Notes: generated from the letters alone by a model not told the origin. Numbered from the stretch's first letter, positions 50,517-61,357 are shown. The stretch: DNA of 64,000 nt from an uncultured Rhodospirillaceae bacterium (GCA_943787205.1 CALSLN010000010.1:79971-143970), one strand, 5' to 3'. Translations and numbers: made by a program.

Positions 50517-51272
50517 ATGAAACTAGAAAATAAGGTCTGTCTTGTCGTTGGAGCTAGTTCCGGTATGGGGCGCAAGACCGCCATCGAAGCCGGGGCTCAG
50601 GGTGCGACAGTCATTCTGGCGGCGCGGCGGGTTGATGCCTGTGAGGACGCCGCGCAGGTTATTCGCGATGCGGGTGGCACGGCAGACGCGTTGTCGATGG
50701 ACGGCACGGATCGCGGCTCACTCGAACAGGCCTTTAAAACCATCGATGATAAGTTTGGCCGCCTTGATTGCGCCTTTAATAATCTGGGCAGTGCCTTTGG
50801 CGACTCACCGCTACACGAAACCCCAGTCGACCGATGGACCGACACTCTGGCGGTGAATCTCACGGCTGTTTTTAGCCTCATGCAGTTTGAGGTTCCGTTG
50901 ATGAAAAAAGCGGGGGGCGGGTCCATCGTCAACAACAGTTCGACCGGTGGCATTCGAGGTGTCAAGAACATGGCCGATTACGCGGCGGCCAAATGGGGCC
51001 TGGTTGGCCTCACAAAATCTGCCGCGCTCGACTATGGCGATGACAACATTCGCGTCAACGTCATTGCGCCGGGGATTATCAACACCGAGAAGTCGGAAAA
51101 AATACAGGCCGCGATGCCCGAATTGTTTGAGCAGCTGCGTGACCAGATTCCGGGCAAACGCTTTGGCGAGATGCAAGACGTCGCCAATGTCGTCACGTGG
51201 CTTCTGAGCGATGATGCCCGTTACGTCAGCGGCGCTGTGCTGCCGGTGGATGCGGGTAAGACGGCTGGGTGA
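50517..51272 (+). CDS. SDR family oxidoreductase
   Basis: VVGASSGMGRKTAIEAG; YAAAKWGLVGLTKSAALDYG; VNVIAPGIINTE; YVSGAVLPVDAGKTAG. Confidence 0.93.
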   Translation: MKLENKVCLVVGASSGMGRKTAIEAGAQGATVILAARRVDACEDAAQVIRDAGGTADALSMDGTDRGSLEQAFKTIDDKFGRLDCAFNNLGSAFGDSPLHETPVDRWTDTLAVNLTAVFSLMQFEVPLMKKAGGGSIVNNSSTGGIRGVKNMADYAAAKWGLVGLTKSAALDYGDDNIRVNVIAPGIINTEKSEKIQAAMPELFEQLRDQIPGKRFGEMQDVANVVTWLLSDDARYVSGAVLPVDAGKTAG

Positions 51273-51320
51273 GGGCCATAACGCCCTGAAAACAATATTA
51301 CGCGTTTGAGTCATAATGTT

Positions 51321-51417
51321 GTGCATGGGCTCGTCCGTATTTTTTCCGTGCATGGGGTCGTTCCAGCAAACGCACGTGCATGGGCTCGATCCTTCGAACC
51401 AATGGTGCATGGGCTCG
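51321..51417. repeat. Four direct repeats GTGCATGGGCTCG, iteron-like
   Basis: Copies at 51321, 51348 (one mismatch), 51376, 51405; offsets 27, 28, 29 bp. Confidence 0.8.
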
Positions 51418-51537
51418 AACCGAGCAAAATCGACTTATATTTTTCGAGTCGGCGATTTTGGGCCTTTCTCCTCGGGTTGAACGTGACCCGGCTCTCGCCC
51501 TTCGTGTATACTGCCGCTGAATGAATTGGAGAGTGTC

Positions 51538-53782
51538 ATGAACACCTATGTCTCGCGCGATGCCTTAGCTTTTGGAACCCCAGAGATGGGGTCAAAACCG
51601 TCGCGGCGATCCGTGCTCAAGATGACTGGGGCTGCCAGTGGCGGCCCTCGTTCTAGGTATTGTTATTGGTGGCTCCGGCGGCTCTCAGTCTGCCCAAGCG
51701 GCGACCGGTGACGCAACGTTTGAGCCCAATGCTTATCTTGAAGTGAACCCCAACGGGCGCGTCCGCATCTATTCACGGTCACCTGAGATTGGCCAAGGCA
51801 TTAAGACGGCGCTTCCCATGATCGTTGCCGAAGAACTGGATGCGGCTTGGGCCGATGTTGATGTTGAGCAATCAGAGATCAACGCGGAGCTTTACGGTCG
51901 GCAATTTGCCGGTGGGTCTCTCGCTATTCCAACCGGGTGGGATGATATGCGTCAGGCAGGTGCAACGGCGCGGGCTATGCTGGTTTCTGCAGCAGCAGAG
52001 CAATGGGGTGTTGAACCAAGCGCGTGCTCAACGGCAGACACGCATGTCATTCATCCCGATGGTGAAGCGCGACTGTCATACGCCTCACTGACTGTGCCAG
52101 CCTCTAAGCTGCCGGTGCCTGATGTTGAGTCTATTCCCCTGAAGAAGCGTGAAGACTATAAGCTCCTCGGGACTTTTGTGACCGGCGTCGACAACGAGAA
52201 GCTTGTCTCAGGTCAGCCCCTGTTCGGCAGCGACCAAGTCGTGCCGGATATGGTGTACGCCAGCTACACAAAGTGCCCGGCGTTTGGTGGCCGTGTTGCC
52301 TCTGCCAACCTTGACCACATACGTAGTTTTAATGGCGTGCTTGATGCCTTCATCCTTGAGGGGACTGGGGTCGCCGGTGAAATTATGCCCGGTGTTGCCA
52401 TCGTCGGGAATTCAACCTGGGCGACACTGAAAGCAAAGGCTGCTTTAGAAATCGAGTGGGATGAAACCAACGCATCCAAAGACAGTTGGACTGATGCTTT
52501 GTCTCAGGCGCGCGCGCTTGCAGGCACCAAAGGTCCGGAGACCAAGATTGCTAAGGGCGATGTCGATGCGGCCATGGCCGAAGCAACGACCACGATAGAG
52601 GCGTTTTATAGTCACGCCTTTGTCTCTCATGCGCCTATGGAACCGCAGAATTGCACCGCATGGCAATCGGGGGGCTGAAATCGAGATTTGGGCACCGAGC
52701 CAAACACCACAGAGCGGTCTCGCGGCCGTAGAGAAGATTTTTGATATCCCCGCAGACAAGATCACGGTGCATCAAATTCGCGTCGGTGGCGGATTTGGCC
52801 GCCGCTTGTACAACGACTTTATGTGTGAGGCCGTGGCCATTTCTGAACGGGTCGGCGCACCGGTGAAGCTGCAATGGACTCGAGAAGATGATACCCGGCA
52901 CGATCATTACCGGGCTGGTGGTTTTCACCATCTGTCCGGGTGCTGTTGATGCCGCAGGCAAGCTAACGGCTCTGCGGGATCATAATGTGACCTTTACCAC
53001 AAACGGCGAGAAAACGGTTTCTGGTGGCAACCTACGCGACAGCGAATTTCCGGTGCCGTTGATCGAGAATGCTGAGCTTACGCAGACTATGCTGCCCTGG
53101 AAAATTCCCTGTGGTGCCTGGCGCGCGCCCGGCTCAAATGTATTCGGTTTTGTCTTTCAATCCTTCCTGCACGAGCTGGCGGTCGCAGGCGGTCGTGATC
53201 ATGTTGAATTCCTGCTTGAACTCCTGGGTGAGCCGCGCTGGCTCGACCCGGGTAATACGCGCACCTTGCATACTGGCCGCACCGCTGACGTGATCAATTT
53301 GGCAGCAGAGAAGGCCGGATGGGGAACGACTTTGCCGGATGGGCACCACTTTGGGGCTTGGCTTTTACTTTAGTCACGGTGGGCATATCGCGGAAGTGGC
53401 GGAAGTCAGCGTCGAGGCCGGGAATGCGCTTAAAATTCACAAAGTGACAGTGGCAGCTGACGTTGGACCAATCGTCAATATGAGCGGTGCTAAGAATCAG
53501 TGCGAAGGCTCTGTTATTGATGGCATTAGCACCATGATGGGCCAGCAATTATCGATTGAGAATGGACGTGTCAAAGAAGGAAACTTTGATCACTATCCGC
53601 TTTTGAAAATGGCGGATGCGCCGCATGTCGATGTCCACTTTATTCAGTCTGAGTTTAGGCCAACGGGCCTTGGTGAGCCTGCGCTACCGCCTGTAGCTGC
53701 GGCTGTCTGTAACGCGATTTACGCGGCAACGGGACAACGGATTCGCTCCTTACCTCTCAGCTTAGAAGGCTTTTCTGCTTAA
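51538..53782 (+). CDS. Molybdopterin-binding aldehyde/xanthine dehydrogenase-type large subunit (isoquinoline 1-oxidoreductase beta-like), 4 frameshifts
   Basis: Tat-like RRSVLKMTGAAS; GRVRIYSRSPEIGQGIKTALPMIVAEELDA; VGGGFGRRLYNDF; WRAPGSNVFGFVFQSFLHELA; GLGEPALPPVAAAVCNAIYAATGQRIRSLPL, in sequential frames. Confidence 0.88.
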
Positions 53783-53787
53783 GGCAT

Positions 53788-54574
53788 ATGGCGGACGCTC
53801 AAGACGAAGACGGCGGAACTAAGACTCTTCAGACCGTTACACGAGCGATGGCTATTCTCGAATTGATCAGCCGGGATGGCCCGCTGAATGTAACGTCGAT
53901 CGCGCGCGCTATTGGTATTTCTCGGTCTGCGACACTGCGTATTCTAAAGACGCTCATTGCCAGTGGGCATATTGCGAAACCGCCTAACGCGCGGACCTAC
54001 TTTCTGACAGAACGCATTCTAACGCTGTCGTCCGGATATACCCGCAACAACATACTTGCCACTGTGACTGAGCCGATCATCCGGGAAGCGTCGCAAACGC
54101 CTGTTGTGGCCATTGGTTTTGACGGTTCCTGTCGGCCCAGAAATGCTCGTTCTGGTTACGACGGAACCGGATAGTCCTTTGGCACTGCAGCGTATGACGG
54201 CTGGCTATCGGATGGCATTGTCGGATACGGCGTCTGCCCGGATCGTCTTAGCTCAATCTAGACCGGAGGTCTGTGACGAGTACTTAACGTTCGTTCGACA
54301 GTCGTCCGATACCGCACCACAGGCTGGGGCATTCGAGGATGGCGTGATGCGCGCTCGCAATGATGGCTTTGCGCTTCATCAAGTCCACGGGTCGCGGGAA
54401 AAGTCCCTCGCAGTGGCAATAAGAACCGATGGTATAGCCGTCGCTGGCTTGACCGCTCGCTTTATTGCATCAGCCCTCACAGACTCCAAAGCGCAAAGCG
54501 ACGTTCTGCCAGTGCTGCAAACCATAGCGTCGCGTATTAGTGATGCTTTGGCGTCAGCAGCGACGACATCTTGA
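53788..54574 (+). CDS. IclR family transcriptional regulator, frameshift near 54115
   Basis: LQTVTRAMAILELISRDGPLNVTSIARAIGISRSATLRILKTL; VVAI / VLTVPVGPEMLVLVTTEPDSPLALQRMTAGYRMALSDTASARIVLA. Confidence 0.85.
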
Positions 54575-54917
54575 TTATATGTTGTCTCCGGGGGCGTCGT
54601 CCGGGATCGCCTTTTCTGCGCGTTCGGCTTGTTGCAACAGAAGGTAAAAGACACGGTTGCTGATATCTTCGCGCAAGGCCTCACGCTCTGTGGCTGCGGT
54701 CTCATCTGGCGTGAACGCGTTCACATCGGCTTGGCTCATAACGTTTTTTTGACTCAAGAACGCGCTCTACCGCATCTAAACGTTGACGCGTGACAATCAA
54801 CTCGTTGAGAAGCGAGACATTCATCGACAATAAAATGTCGTTCGCTTCATCCTCGAACATCATCGGTCTTGGGCCTTTGGCAACCCGCGGTAACTTGATT
54901 TTCTTTTCTTCGGTCAT
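54575..54917 (-). CDS. Small helical protein, likely paralog of 42476-42841, frameshift at an A7 run near 54745
   Basis: MTEEKKIKLPRVAKGPRPMMFEDEANDILLSMN...RLDAVERVLESK + NVMSQADVNAFTPDETAATEREALREDISNRVFYLLLQQ. Confidence 0.6.
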
Positions 54918-54926
54918 GACCGCGTC

Positions 54927-56114
54927 CTATTCCTTGATGCCAATAATGAACGCCATGCCAAGCGGTGATCCCGCAGGTGCGCCATGTCCAGCAGAGCGGG
55001 ATGTTTCAATCGCGGCATCAATCTTTGCTTGATCCTTCCCCCCTTTGACCTGGGAAAAATCTCGAATCACGTTCTCAGGTAAGAAGCCAGCATCGGTCGT
55101 GACTTTCTTGAGATCGAGCGTTCGGAACTTTGTCCAAAAGGGCTCGTTGTTGTAGTGGGTTTCGTTTGTGTAGATGAACTGCCGGTAGGGATCGACTTCG
55201 TTGAGTTGCGGTAGATCTGCGTGGATCATGATGCCACCCGGGCGGAGAAGCCGGTGGCATTCTTTGATGATCGCGGGCCAGGCTTTGGTCGATGTTTCAT
55301 GGGCTAAGATGTTCGACGTTATGAGGTCAAAGCTGCCATCTTCGAATTGGGTGTGTTCAGCCGACTGTTGAGAGAAGTGTATCTTGTGGCCTAAGGCTTC
55401 TGCGCGTGCGTGGCCGTAGCGCAGAAGCGCTGGCCCAACATCAATGGCGTGGACGTCCGCGTCTGGCCACCGCTTTACGTATGCCGCTGTGCTTTGGCCA
55501 ATGGTGCATCCCATATCAAGGATGCGGATCGGTTGAAGCTCCGGGAATATGGCGTCTAGATATTGCGTTACAATACGACCTGCCATGTCTGTCATGCCAC
55601 TGGAGCCACTATTATAGATATGAATGGCGCGGTCATAGATCGCTCCAGCCGCGATGTCGTCTTCGCAGTGCTCGGCGGTAAAGCCGCCGGGCTGGCAGTG
55701 TATATCTACCGCCGTAATGTAGCGGGGCAGTTCCAGATCTGGGTCCAGCTCCAGAGTGCCTAGGTTTTGTTCCATGTCCTTGGAGCGTTGAATGAGGTCG
55801 GGTAGTTGTTCCTCAACGGGGGAAACGAGTGATTCAAACATCAGTTCCTGTACAACGCGATGGAACCCCATTTGGAATTTCATGTATGTGCCCTTAAGCA
55901 TCTCTTCTCGAATTTGACGATAATCGTCTAACGGCGCGCCCTTTTGCTTCTCATAGGCTGGTTTGATTTCCCGATAGAATTGCTCTCGGCTTCCAGACGC
56001 GAATTTACGGAGAAGGGACTGCCGTAGCGTGCGAACATTATTTTGGCGTTCCGCTTCGTCATGGCTTCGGTTGGTCATCATGCCATGTTCATGCTGGGCT
56101 TCAGGCATCATCAT
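54927..56114 (-). CDS. SAM-dependent methyltransferase with N-terminal extension (copy 2)
   Basis: ILDMGCTIGQSTAAYVKRWPDADVHAIDVG; LLRPGGIMIHADLP; extension LDPDLELPRYITAVDIHCQPGGFTAEHCEDD. Confidence 0.88.
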   Translation of the reverse strand: MMMPEAQHEHGMMTNRSHDEAERQNNVRTLRQSLLRKFASGSREQFYREIKPAYEKQKGAPLDDYRQIREEMLKGTYMKFQMGFHRVVQELMFESLVSPVEEQLPDLIQRSKDMEQNLGTLELDPDLELPRYITAVDIHCQPGGFTAEHCEDDIAAGAIYDRAIHIYNSGSSGMTDMAGRIVTQYLDAIFPELQPIRILDMGCTIGQSTAAYVKRWPDADVHAIDVGPALLRYGHARAEALGHKIHFSQQSAEHTQFEDGSFDLITSNILAHETSTKAWPAIIKECHRLLRPGGIMIHADLPQLNEVDPYRQFIYTNETHYNNEPFWTKFRTLDLKKVTTDAGFLPENVIRDFSQVKGGKDQAKIDAAIETSRSAGHGAPAGSPLGMAFIIGIKE

Positions 56115-56342
56115 CCCTTTCGTTAAGTGCTGTTGGTTCTATAGACATTAGTCTATCGGTCTTTTGTGTCCGAATATCTAGTGCTTCATTCTGAATGTTC
56201 AACTGGTCGCTAAATCCCCATGCACAGCCAGTGATTTGGGCCTCGACAACTAGCCTGACCACGGAACGGTCCGACGACGGACAGTGGTTCCAGTTCCTAC
56301 TCTCAGCAGAAAAACTAAAGTACAATCTCAGTCCATACGGTT

Positions 56343-57560
56343 GTGATGTTGTTTGCCAGAGAGAGTGTTGTGAAAGATCTACATGTTGTTTTGATTGGCG
56401 CTGGAATAGGTGGACTCACTGCTGCCATCGCGTTGCAGCGGGCGGGTTTCAAAGTCTCTGTCCATGAGCAAGCGAATGAACTTGGTGAAGTCGGTGCCGG
56501 TCTTACGCTAGCTAAGAATGCTAATAAGGCGATGCGGTCACTCGGCCTTACGGATAAGTTGGTCAATATCGGTTTCCGCCCGGAAAATGGCGGCCGCAAA
56601 GATCTCATGACCGGGGTTATTCATGACTTTATGTCTGTGCCTGGTGATGTCCGGAAAGAGAAAAATGGCAAACCTGATCCTGACCCCGACGCGCGATTCT
56701 GCATGTATCACCGTGCTGATATTCATGGCCTGTTGGCAGATACCGTTCGGGCCCATGATCCCGACGCGATTCACTTAGGTCATTGCTTTCAGTCTTTCAC
56801 CCAGGACGGCAATGGTGTTGAGGTAACCTTTAGCAACGGCGATACCGTGAAGGGTGATCTTGCAATTGGCTGTGATGGCAATAGATCCGTCGTTCGGCAG
56901 GCGCTTTTCGGAGACGATAAAGTCGATTTTCTAGGGTATGTCGCATGGCGGGGTTTGGTGCCGGTGGATGCTATGCCCGAAGGAACAATCGATACAGACA
57001 CTTCGGTTTTCAACGGCACGCATCGAAGCGTTGTACGGTACAAAATTCGGGGTGGAAAAACGGTAAACTTCGCCGCCTATGCGCAGAAAAAGGATTGGGC
57101 GGACGAAGGTTGGTCTGTTCCTGCGCGGAAAGACGAGCTTGTCGCCGAATTTTCAGATACCTGCGAAGAAGTGCAGCAGATGATCAAGCACATTCCTGCT
57201 GAAACATGCTTTCGTTGGGGTATGTTCGGTCGTGAACCCATGAAGACTTGGACCGTCGGGCGGGTCTCCCTTCTTGGTGATGCCGCCCATCCCATGTTGC
57301 CATTTCTAGGGCAGGGCGCCGGCATGTCGATGGAGGATGGCGTCGTCATCGCTCGCTGCCTCGAGGCAAGCGATACCATTGAGGAAGCGTTCCTGCGTTA
57401 TGAAAAAGCGCGTATTGAACGGACGACCCTTGTCACTATTGGTGCTCGATTCAATGGATTAAAATTGCATGGCACAATCGAGAAGGCCCTCGAAGAGCGG
57501 GCAAAAGAATTCGACGCTATCACCATCAATGATTACAACCCGGCGACCGTTCCAATCTAA
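56343..57560 (+). CDS. FAD-dependent monooxygenase (salicylate hydroxylase-like)
   Basis: VVLIGAGIGGLTAAIALQRAGFKVSVHEQ; GCDGNRSVVRQ; VSLLGDAAHPMLPFLGQGAGMSMEDGVVIARCLE. Confidence 0.92.
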   Translation: MMLFARESVVKDLHVVLIGAGIGGLTAAIALQRAGFKVSVHEQANELGEVGAGLTLAKNANKAMRSLGLTDKLVNIGFRPENGGRKDLMTGVIHDFMSVPGDVRKEKNGKPDPDPDARFCMYHRADIHGLLADTVRAHDPDAIHLGHCFQSFTQDGNGVEVTFSNGDTVKGDLAIGCDGNRSVVRQALFGDDKVDFLGYVAWRGLVPVDAMPEGTIDTDTSVFNGTHRSVVRYKIRGGKTVNFAAYAQKKDWADEGWSVPARKDELVAEFSDTCEEVQQMIKHIPAETCFRWGMFGREPMKTWTVGRVSLLGDAAHPMLPFLGQGAGMSMEDGVVIARCLEASDTIEEAFLRYEKARIERTTLVTIGARFNGLKLHGTIEKALEERAKEFDAITINDYNPATVPI

Positions 57561-57566
57561 GTCTTG

Positions 57567-58037
57567 TTATTGAACCTGGCGAGCCATCGCACCCATTAGT
57601 TTCCAATCGCTATCGGTATCTTTCACCCAAACATGGATAGTGTGGTAGCGCTGATCGACCTCGGTGCCATCCGGCAACATTGTGCGGTGCGTGTTGTAGT
57701 AAATAACACCGGTGTCGCCGTGCATCGCGAAATCATCAAAGTGCAAATCCAACTTCTCTGAGTTCGGGAACCTAAATAGTCCCGACTCCTGATTTTTTTT
57801 GAGTTGAGAAATCGGCGATGGCTTTGGCGTTCCTGGGGGCCATCCAACATAGTTCGGTGATGAATTGGCGATGTAGTAGTCAAGGCCCGTTTTGGAGCGG
57901 GCCTTGTAGATGGCCTGCTCTTTTGCCCAAACGATTTCCTTGGCTTCCTCATATTCCTTGGCAGATTGTGCCTGTGACATGGCGATAGGCCCCATAACAG
58001 TGAATGCGAGTGCGAGAACGGCAAGACGAATCATCAT
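57567..58037 (-). CDS. Secreted SnoaL/NTF2-like (DUF4440-type) protein
   Basis: Signal peptide MMIRLAVLALAFTVMGPIAMSQA; YYNTHRTMLPDGTEVDQRYHTIHVWVKDTDSDWKLMGAMAR. Confidence 0.65.
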   Translation of the reverse strand: MMIRLAVLALAFTVMGPIAMSQAQSAKEYEEAKEIVWAKEQAIYKARSKTGLDYYIANSSPNYVGWPPGTPKPSPISQLKKNQESGLFRFPNSEKLDLHFDDFAMHGDTGVIYYNTHRTMLPDGTEVDQRYHTIHVWVKDTDSDWKLMGAMARQVQ

Positions 58038-58045
58038 TATCCCCT

Positions 58046-59347
58046 TTAGGATTGAGGTGTCGGTGGCGTTTCGCCGGGCGCGCGGATAATGCCGCGCATG
58101 ATGGTGTTTGGAACGAATGAGTTGTCCCACCTGTTATCCCGTGGTGGCGCGTTGCCGACCCTTAAGATTACGAGGTCCTCAGATGGCACAATGTAAACCA
58201 CTTGATTAGAATTGCCGTCATAGAGGTAGAGGTCTTCAGCAAGATATCGCTCCGCATGCGTGGTGATTTGCATATTGGCGATGTCGGGGTTGGCTGCGCC
58301 GCGTGTTTCCACATAGTCGCCAGCAATATAAAGCCCCATACCAGACCAGAGATTCTGCGGTGTAGCGACTTTTGTCTGCTCAACATAACCCTCGGGCAAA
58401 AGGCGAACGCCATCCCATACGCCGTCAAAATAGCTCAGCAGACCGAGGCGCAAGAACGCGCCAGCCGGGAGCATAATGCAGCAGCCGGAATGGGCTGTAC
58501 CACCCTCGCGATTGAGCCATACTTGACCACCCTTTGAACCCAAAGGCTTCAGTATTTGCTCTGAAACCCATTCGCCATAACGCATGCCGGTTGCGCGTTC
58601 TATCAGTGGAGCGACCATCTCTGATGTAGCGTTAGAGTAGTCATATCGCTCACCTGGCTTATGGGTGAGAGGGTATTCATTGATGATTACGTCGTCATGG
58701 TAAGGGTGCAGATACGAGCGATTGAGAATACTCTCGGGGCCCCGCTCCATTCCTTGGCGAAGGAAGCCGGTGCGCATATCCAATAGGTGTCGAATGAGCA
58801 TGGATTCTCTGTCCGTGCCCTTCCACTCTGTAATGAAATCGCTAACGGGCTGGTCAACCGATTTAATGTGGCCTTCCATAATGGCGCGGCCGACGGCGAT
58901 TACAGTGATTGGCTTGGCGAGAGAACGCCCAACGATCAACGTGTCCGCATCGGCGCCATTAAAATACGCTTCCCGCTCTAGTTTTCCTTTTCGCCAAACC
59001 ATGAAGGCTTGGGAATTGCGCGCGCCAGCATACTCTTCAGTAACATCTAGCGCGTCCTGTGCGACGGTGCTGTCTTTGCTTTGATCAGTCTGGGGCAGGG
59101 GTGCGAATTCGGCCAATCCCGGAACGTCTTCTAAGACGTCGTAGCGTAGGCCACCGTTCTGTCCACCGCTGCCACCGAACATCGCGTCCAAGCGCTTGAG
59201 GTATAAAGCCTTGGCTTCTGGCGGGTACTTTGCGTCAACGTCTATTGTGGCACTGTCTTGGGCGACGACACGTGTGGCGTTCGTCACGCCCAAAAGCGCG
59301 ATGATCGGTAGACTGAAAGCGAGCGCGTAACGAAAAACCTGTTTCAT
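58046..59347 (-). CDS. Serine hydrolase (beta-lactamase/DD-peptidase family)
   Basis: SLAKPITVIAVGRAI (SxxK); YDYSNATSEMVAPLIERATG (YxN); LNREGGTAHSGCCIMLPAGAFLRLGLLSYFDGVWDGVRLL. Confidence 0.88.
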   Translation of the reverse strand: MKQVFRYALAFSLPIIALLGVTNATRVVAQDSATIDVDAKYPPEAKALYLKRLDAMFGGSGGQNGGLRYDVLEDVPGLAEFAPLPQTDQSKDSTVAQDALDVTEEYAGARNSQAFMVWRKGKLEREAYFNGADADTLIVGRSLAKPITVIAVGRAIMEGHIKSVDQPVSDFITEWKGTDRESMLIRHLLDMRTGFLRQGMERGPESILNRSYLHPYHDDVIINEYPLTHKPGERYDYSNATSEMVAPLIERATGMRYGEWVSEQILKPLGSKGGQVWLNREGGTAHSGCCIMLPAGAFLRLGLLSYFDGVWDGVRLLPEGYVEQTKVATPQNLWSGMGLYIAGDYVETRGAANPDIANMQITTHAERYLAEDLYLYDGNSNQVVYIVPSEDLVILRVGNAPPRDNRWDNSFVPNTIMRGIIRAPGETPPTPQS

Positions 59348-59443
59348 TCAGGAAAACTCCAAAGCTTATGCGTGTATGACCGTATGTAAGAGTATGACAG
59401 AGACTCTCAACATTGGTCCATTACGCTAGAGCGATGGATGGCC

Positions 59444-60307
59444 CTAAGCGGCTGTGTTCTGGGTATTTCGCCGCCAGGTGACCGGGATAATTTGCTCTGG
59501 CAGGGGCTCACCCTCTCTTATGTCTGGGCTATCCTGGAACGGTGATTTTTTGGAGGTCGGATTATATTCGTATCTGATGTCACTTCCGATCCAACGGAGC
59601 GAAAAACCAATGCGGCGGCCGGATTGCCCAGCTGTTCTGGGGAGAGACGCGTGGATGGTTTTTGGATGGATAATCAGCATGTCGCCGGCGCATACTTCCC
59701 AAACCCGAATGTCTGCACTTGGGGCATGAACGCGCGCTAACAGTTCGTCCCATGGATGGAAATTCGATGGCGCTTCAACGCCGTCGAGCGCCCATGAACT
59801 GACATAGCGATGCGGGTCTTTATTCGAACCGGCGAGTGTTTGCAGCGGCGCGTTGCTTAAGTCGACATCGGTTAGCGCTACCCACATGGACGGAGCATGA
59901 TGCCCCCTCAAAGGAAAAAGACATTCGTCATTGTGCCAGGGCGTGGCGGTGGCTTCATCTTTCCCTTCTTTTAGGAATGTTCCGTCAGTCCAAGGCTGCA
60001 TAGTGTCTGAGCCGATAACGTCGGCGACGATCTGCGCACAATCAGAATTTTCAACTAAATCACGCATCTCGGGCAAACGTTGATACAAATTGACCATCCG
60101 GACATAGCCATCCTGATCTTCGTACTGGATGTCCGGTATCATCTTCTTGGGCCCGAACTGTGAAGCGTCGGTGCGTAGCGTTGAGAGAGCACCGTCAATA
60201 ACCGTAGTCATTGCTGCGACCCAGTCTTGCGTCATCGCACCGGGAACCTGCGTGACACCAACGTCGTTATATGTGTCGATGATATCTGGTGTGACTTTCG
60301 GGTGCAT
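59444..60307 (-). CDS. Phytanoyl-CoA dioxygenase (PhyH) family protein
   Basis: YNDVGVTQVPGAMTQDWVAAM; TPWHNDECLFPL; AGDMLIIHPKTIHASLPRT. Confidence 0.87.
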   Translation of the reverse strand: MHPKVTPDIIDTYNDVGVTQVPGAMTQDWVAAMTTVIDGALSTLRTDASQFGPKKMIPDIQYEDQDGYVRMVNLYQRLPEMRDLVENSDCAQIVADVIGSDTMQPWTDGTFLKEGKDEATATPWHNDECLFPLRGHHAPSMWVALTDVDLSNAPLQTLAGSNKDPHRYVSSWALDGVEAPSNFHPWDELLARVHAPSADIRVWEVCAGDMLIIHPKTIHASLPRTAGQSGRRIGFSLRWIGSDIRYEYNPTSKKSPFQDSPDIREGEPLPEQIIPVTWRRNTQNTAA

Positions 60308-60454
60308 TGTTTGCTTTCAATCTTTGAACTAATCTCAGTCGTCGTTTAGCTTGTCTGCATAGTTGACGTCGAGATTGAGTCAGTGTGTCGGATAGTCAGC
60401 TAGTTTGCTACCGTCTTTGATCAGCAGGTATGCCGGACCGAAGGCCGGACGTGT

Positions 60455-61357
60455 TTAAGCGTAGCTTTTCGGTTCAGTATTTTTCGCGGTCTCTTTTGTT
60501 TCGAAATCATCTATTTCGCCGCTGATAAAGCGGTGTAATACCGAAATGTAATCGGTCGCTTTATCAGGGTGGTGGTGAGGGTGCCCGCCAATGAATGTGT
60601 GTCCGACAGCTCCGTCTACCAGTCCAAGAACCTTGGTATGGCAGTTGTTCAATGGGTCTGTTTCGGCAGTGAGGGCTAGGGTTGGGACGGTGACCTTTCC
60701 TAACGCCTCTTCCATATCGTAGTTTTTTAGAGCATCGGCAGAATCGTCGCTTTGCTGAGCGAGCATGCTGTCTACGACGGCATTTCGCAAAAGGCTCGCG
60801 CCATCATCATCGAGGATAAAGCCTGAGTCCCACATGCGTTGGAGCCATAAGGACCGTTCCCAGACCCAGGCGATATGGGAACCGTCCTCTTTCCAATCTG
60901 GCGTTGATTGCCGCGCTGTCGCAAGAACCTCTTCGCGGAACGTGCGATCCCAGACGGGGCTCCCATCGAGGACAAGCTTCGAAACTTTTTGCGGATGCTT
61001 GAGAGAAAGTTCTACCGCAATCTCTGCGGAGAGATGTCCGCCGACCACGATAGCTGCGTTGATGCTCAGGTCATCCATAACGGCGGCAATGTTGTCTGCG
61101 TAGTCGCCGATGGCCCAGGGGGCTGGTCTTGGATCCGATTGGCCATATCCAAGGTGATCTGGTGCGTAGGCCGTATAACCAAGATCAGCAAGGCCAGATA
61201 GAATCGGTTCGTATTGCTTGCTCGACGCCGGGGTCCAATGAAGCAGAATTATGGGCGTGCCGCTCCCTGCGGAACGAACATGCACAAAACCAGACGGAGT
61301 TTCTACGAAAGCGCGGTGAATACCCAAGAGACCCCATAACAAATGCGGCATTTGCAA
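60455..61357 (-). CDS. Alpha/beta hydrolase
   Basis: IILLHWTPASSKQYEPIL; YAPDHLGYGQSDP; VGGHLSAEIAVELSLKHP. Confidence 0.87.
   Translation of the reverse strand: MQMPHLLWGLLGIHRAFVETPSGFVHVRSAGSGTPIILLHWTPASSKQYEPILSGLADLGYTAYAPDHLGYGQSDPRPAPWAIGDYADNIAAVMDDLSINAAIVVGGHLSAEIAVELSLKHPQKVSKLVLDGSPVWDRTFREEVLATARQSTPDWKEDGSHIAWVWERSLWLQRMWDSGFILDDDGASLLRNAVVDSMLAQQSDDSADALKNYDMEEALGKVTVPTLALTAETDPLNNCHTKVLGLVDGAVGHTFIGGHPHHHPDKATDYISVLHRFISGEIDDFETKETAKNTEPKSYA

Noticed and set aside
51321-51417. CRISPR array
   Set aside because: Repeats are only 13 bp with 14-16 bp gaps, four copies, and no cas genes are present in the window
51306-51524. Plus-strand 72-aa ORF over the repeat cluster
   Set aside because: Repeat offsets of 27/28/29 bp do not keep frame and there is no plausible protein family; treated as intergenic
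54740-54755. Programmed ribosomal frameshift on A7
   Set aside because: Possible, but +1 rather than -1 and consistent with the one-extra-base indels seen in many neighbouring genes, so error is the simpler explanation
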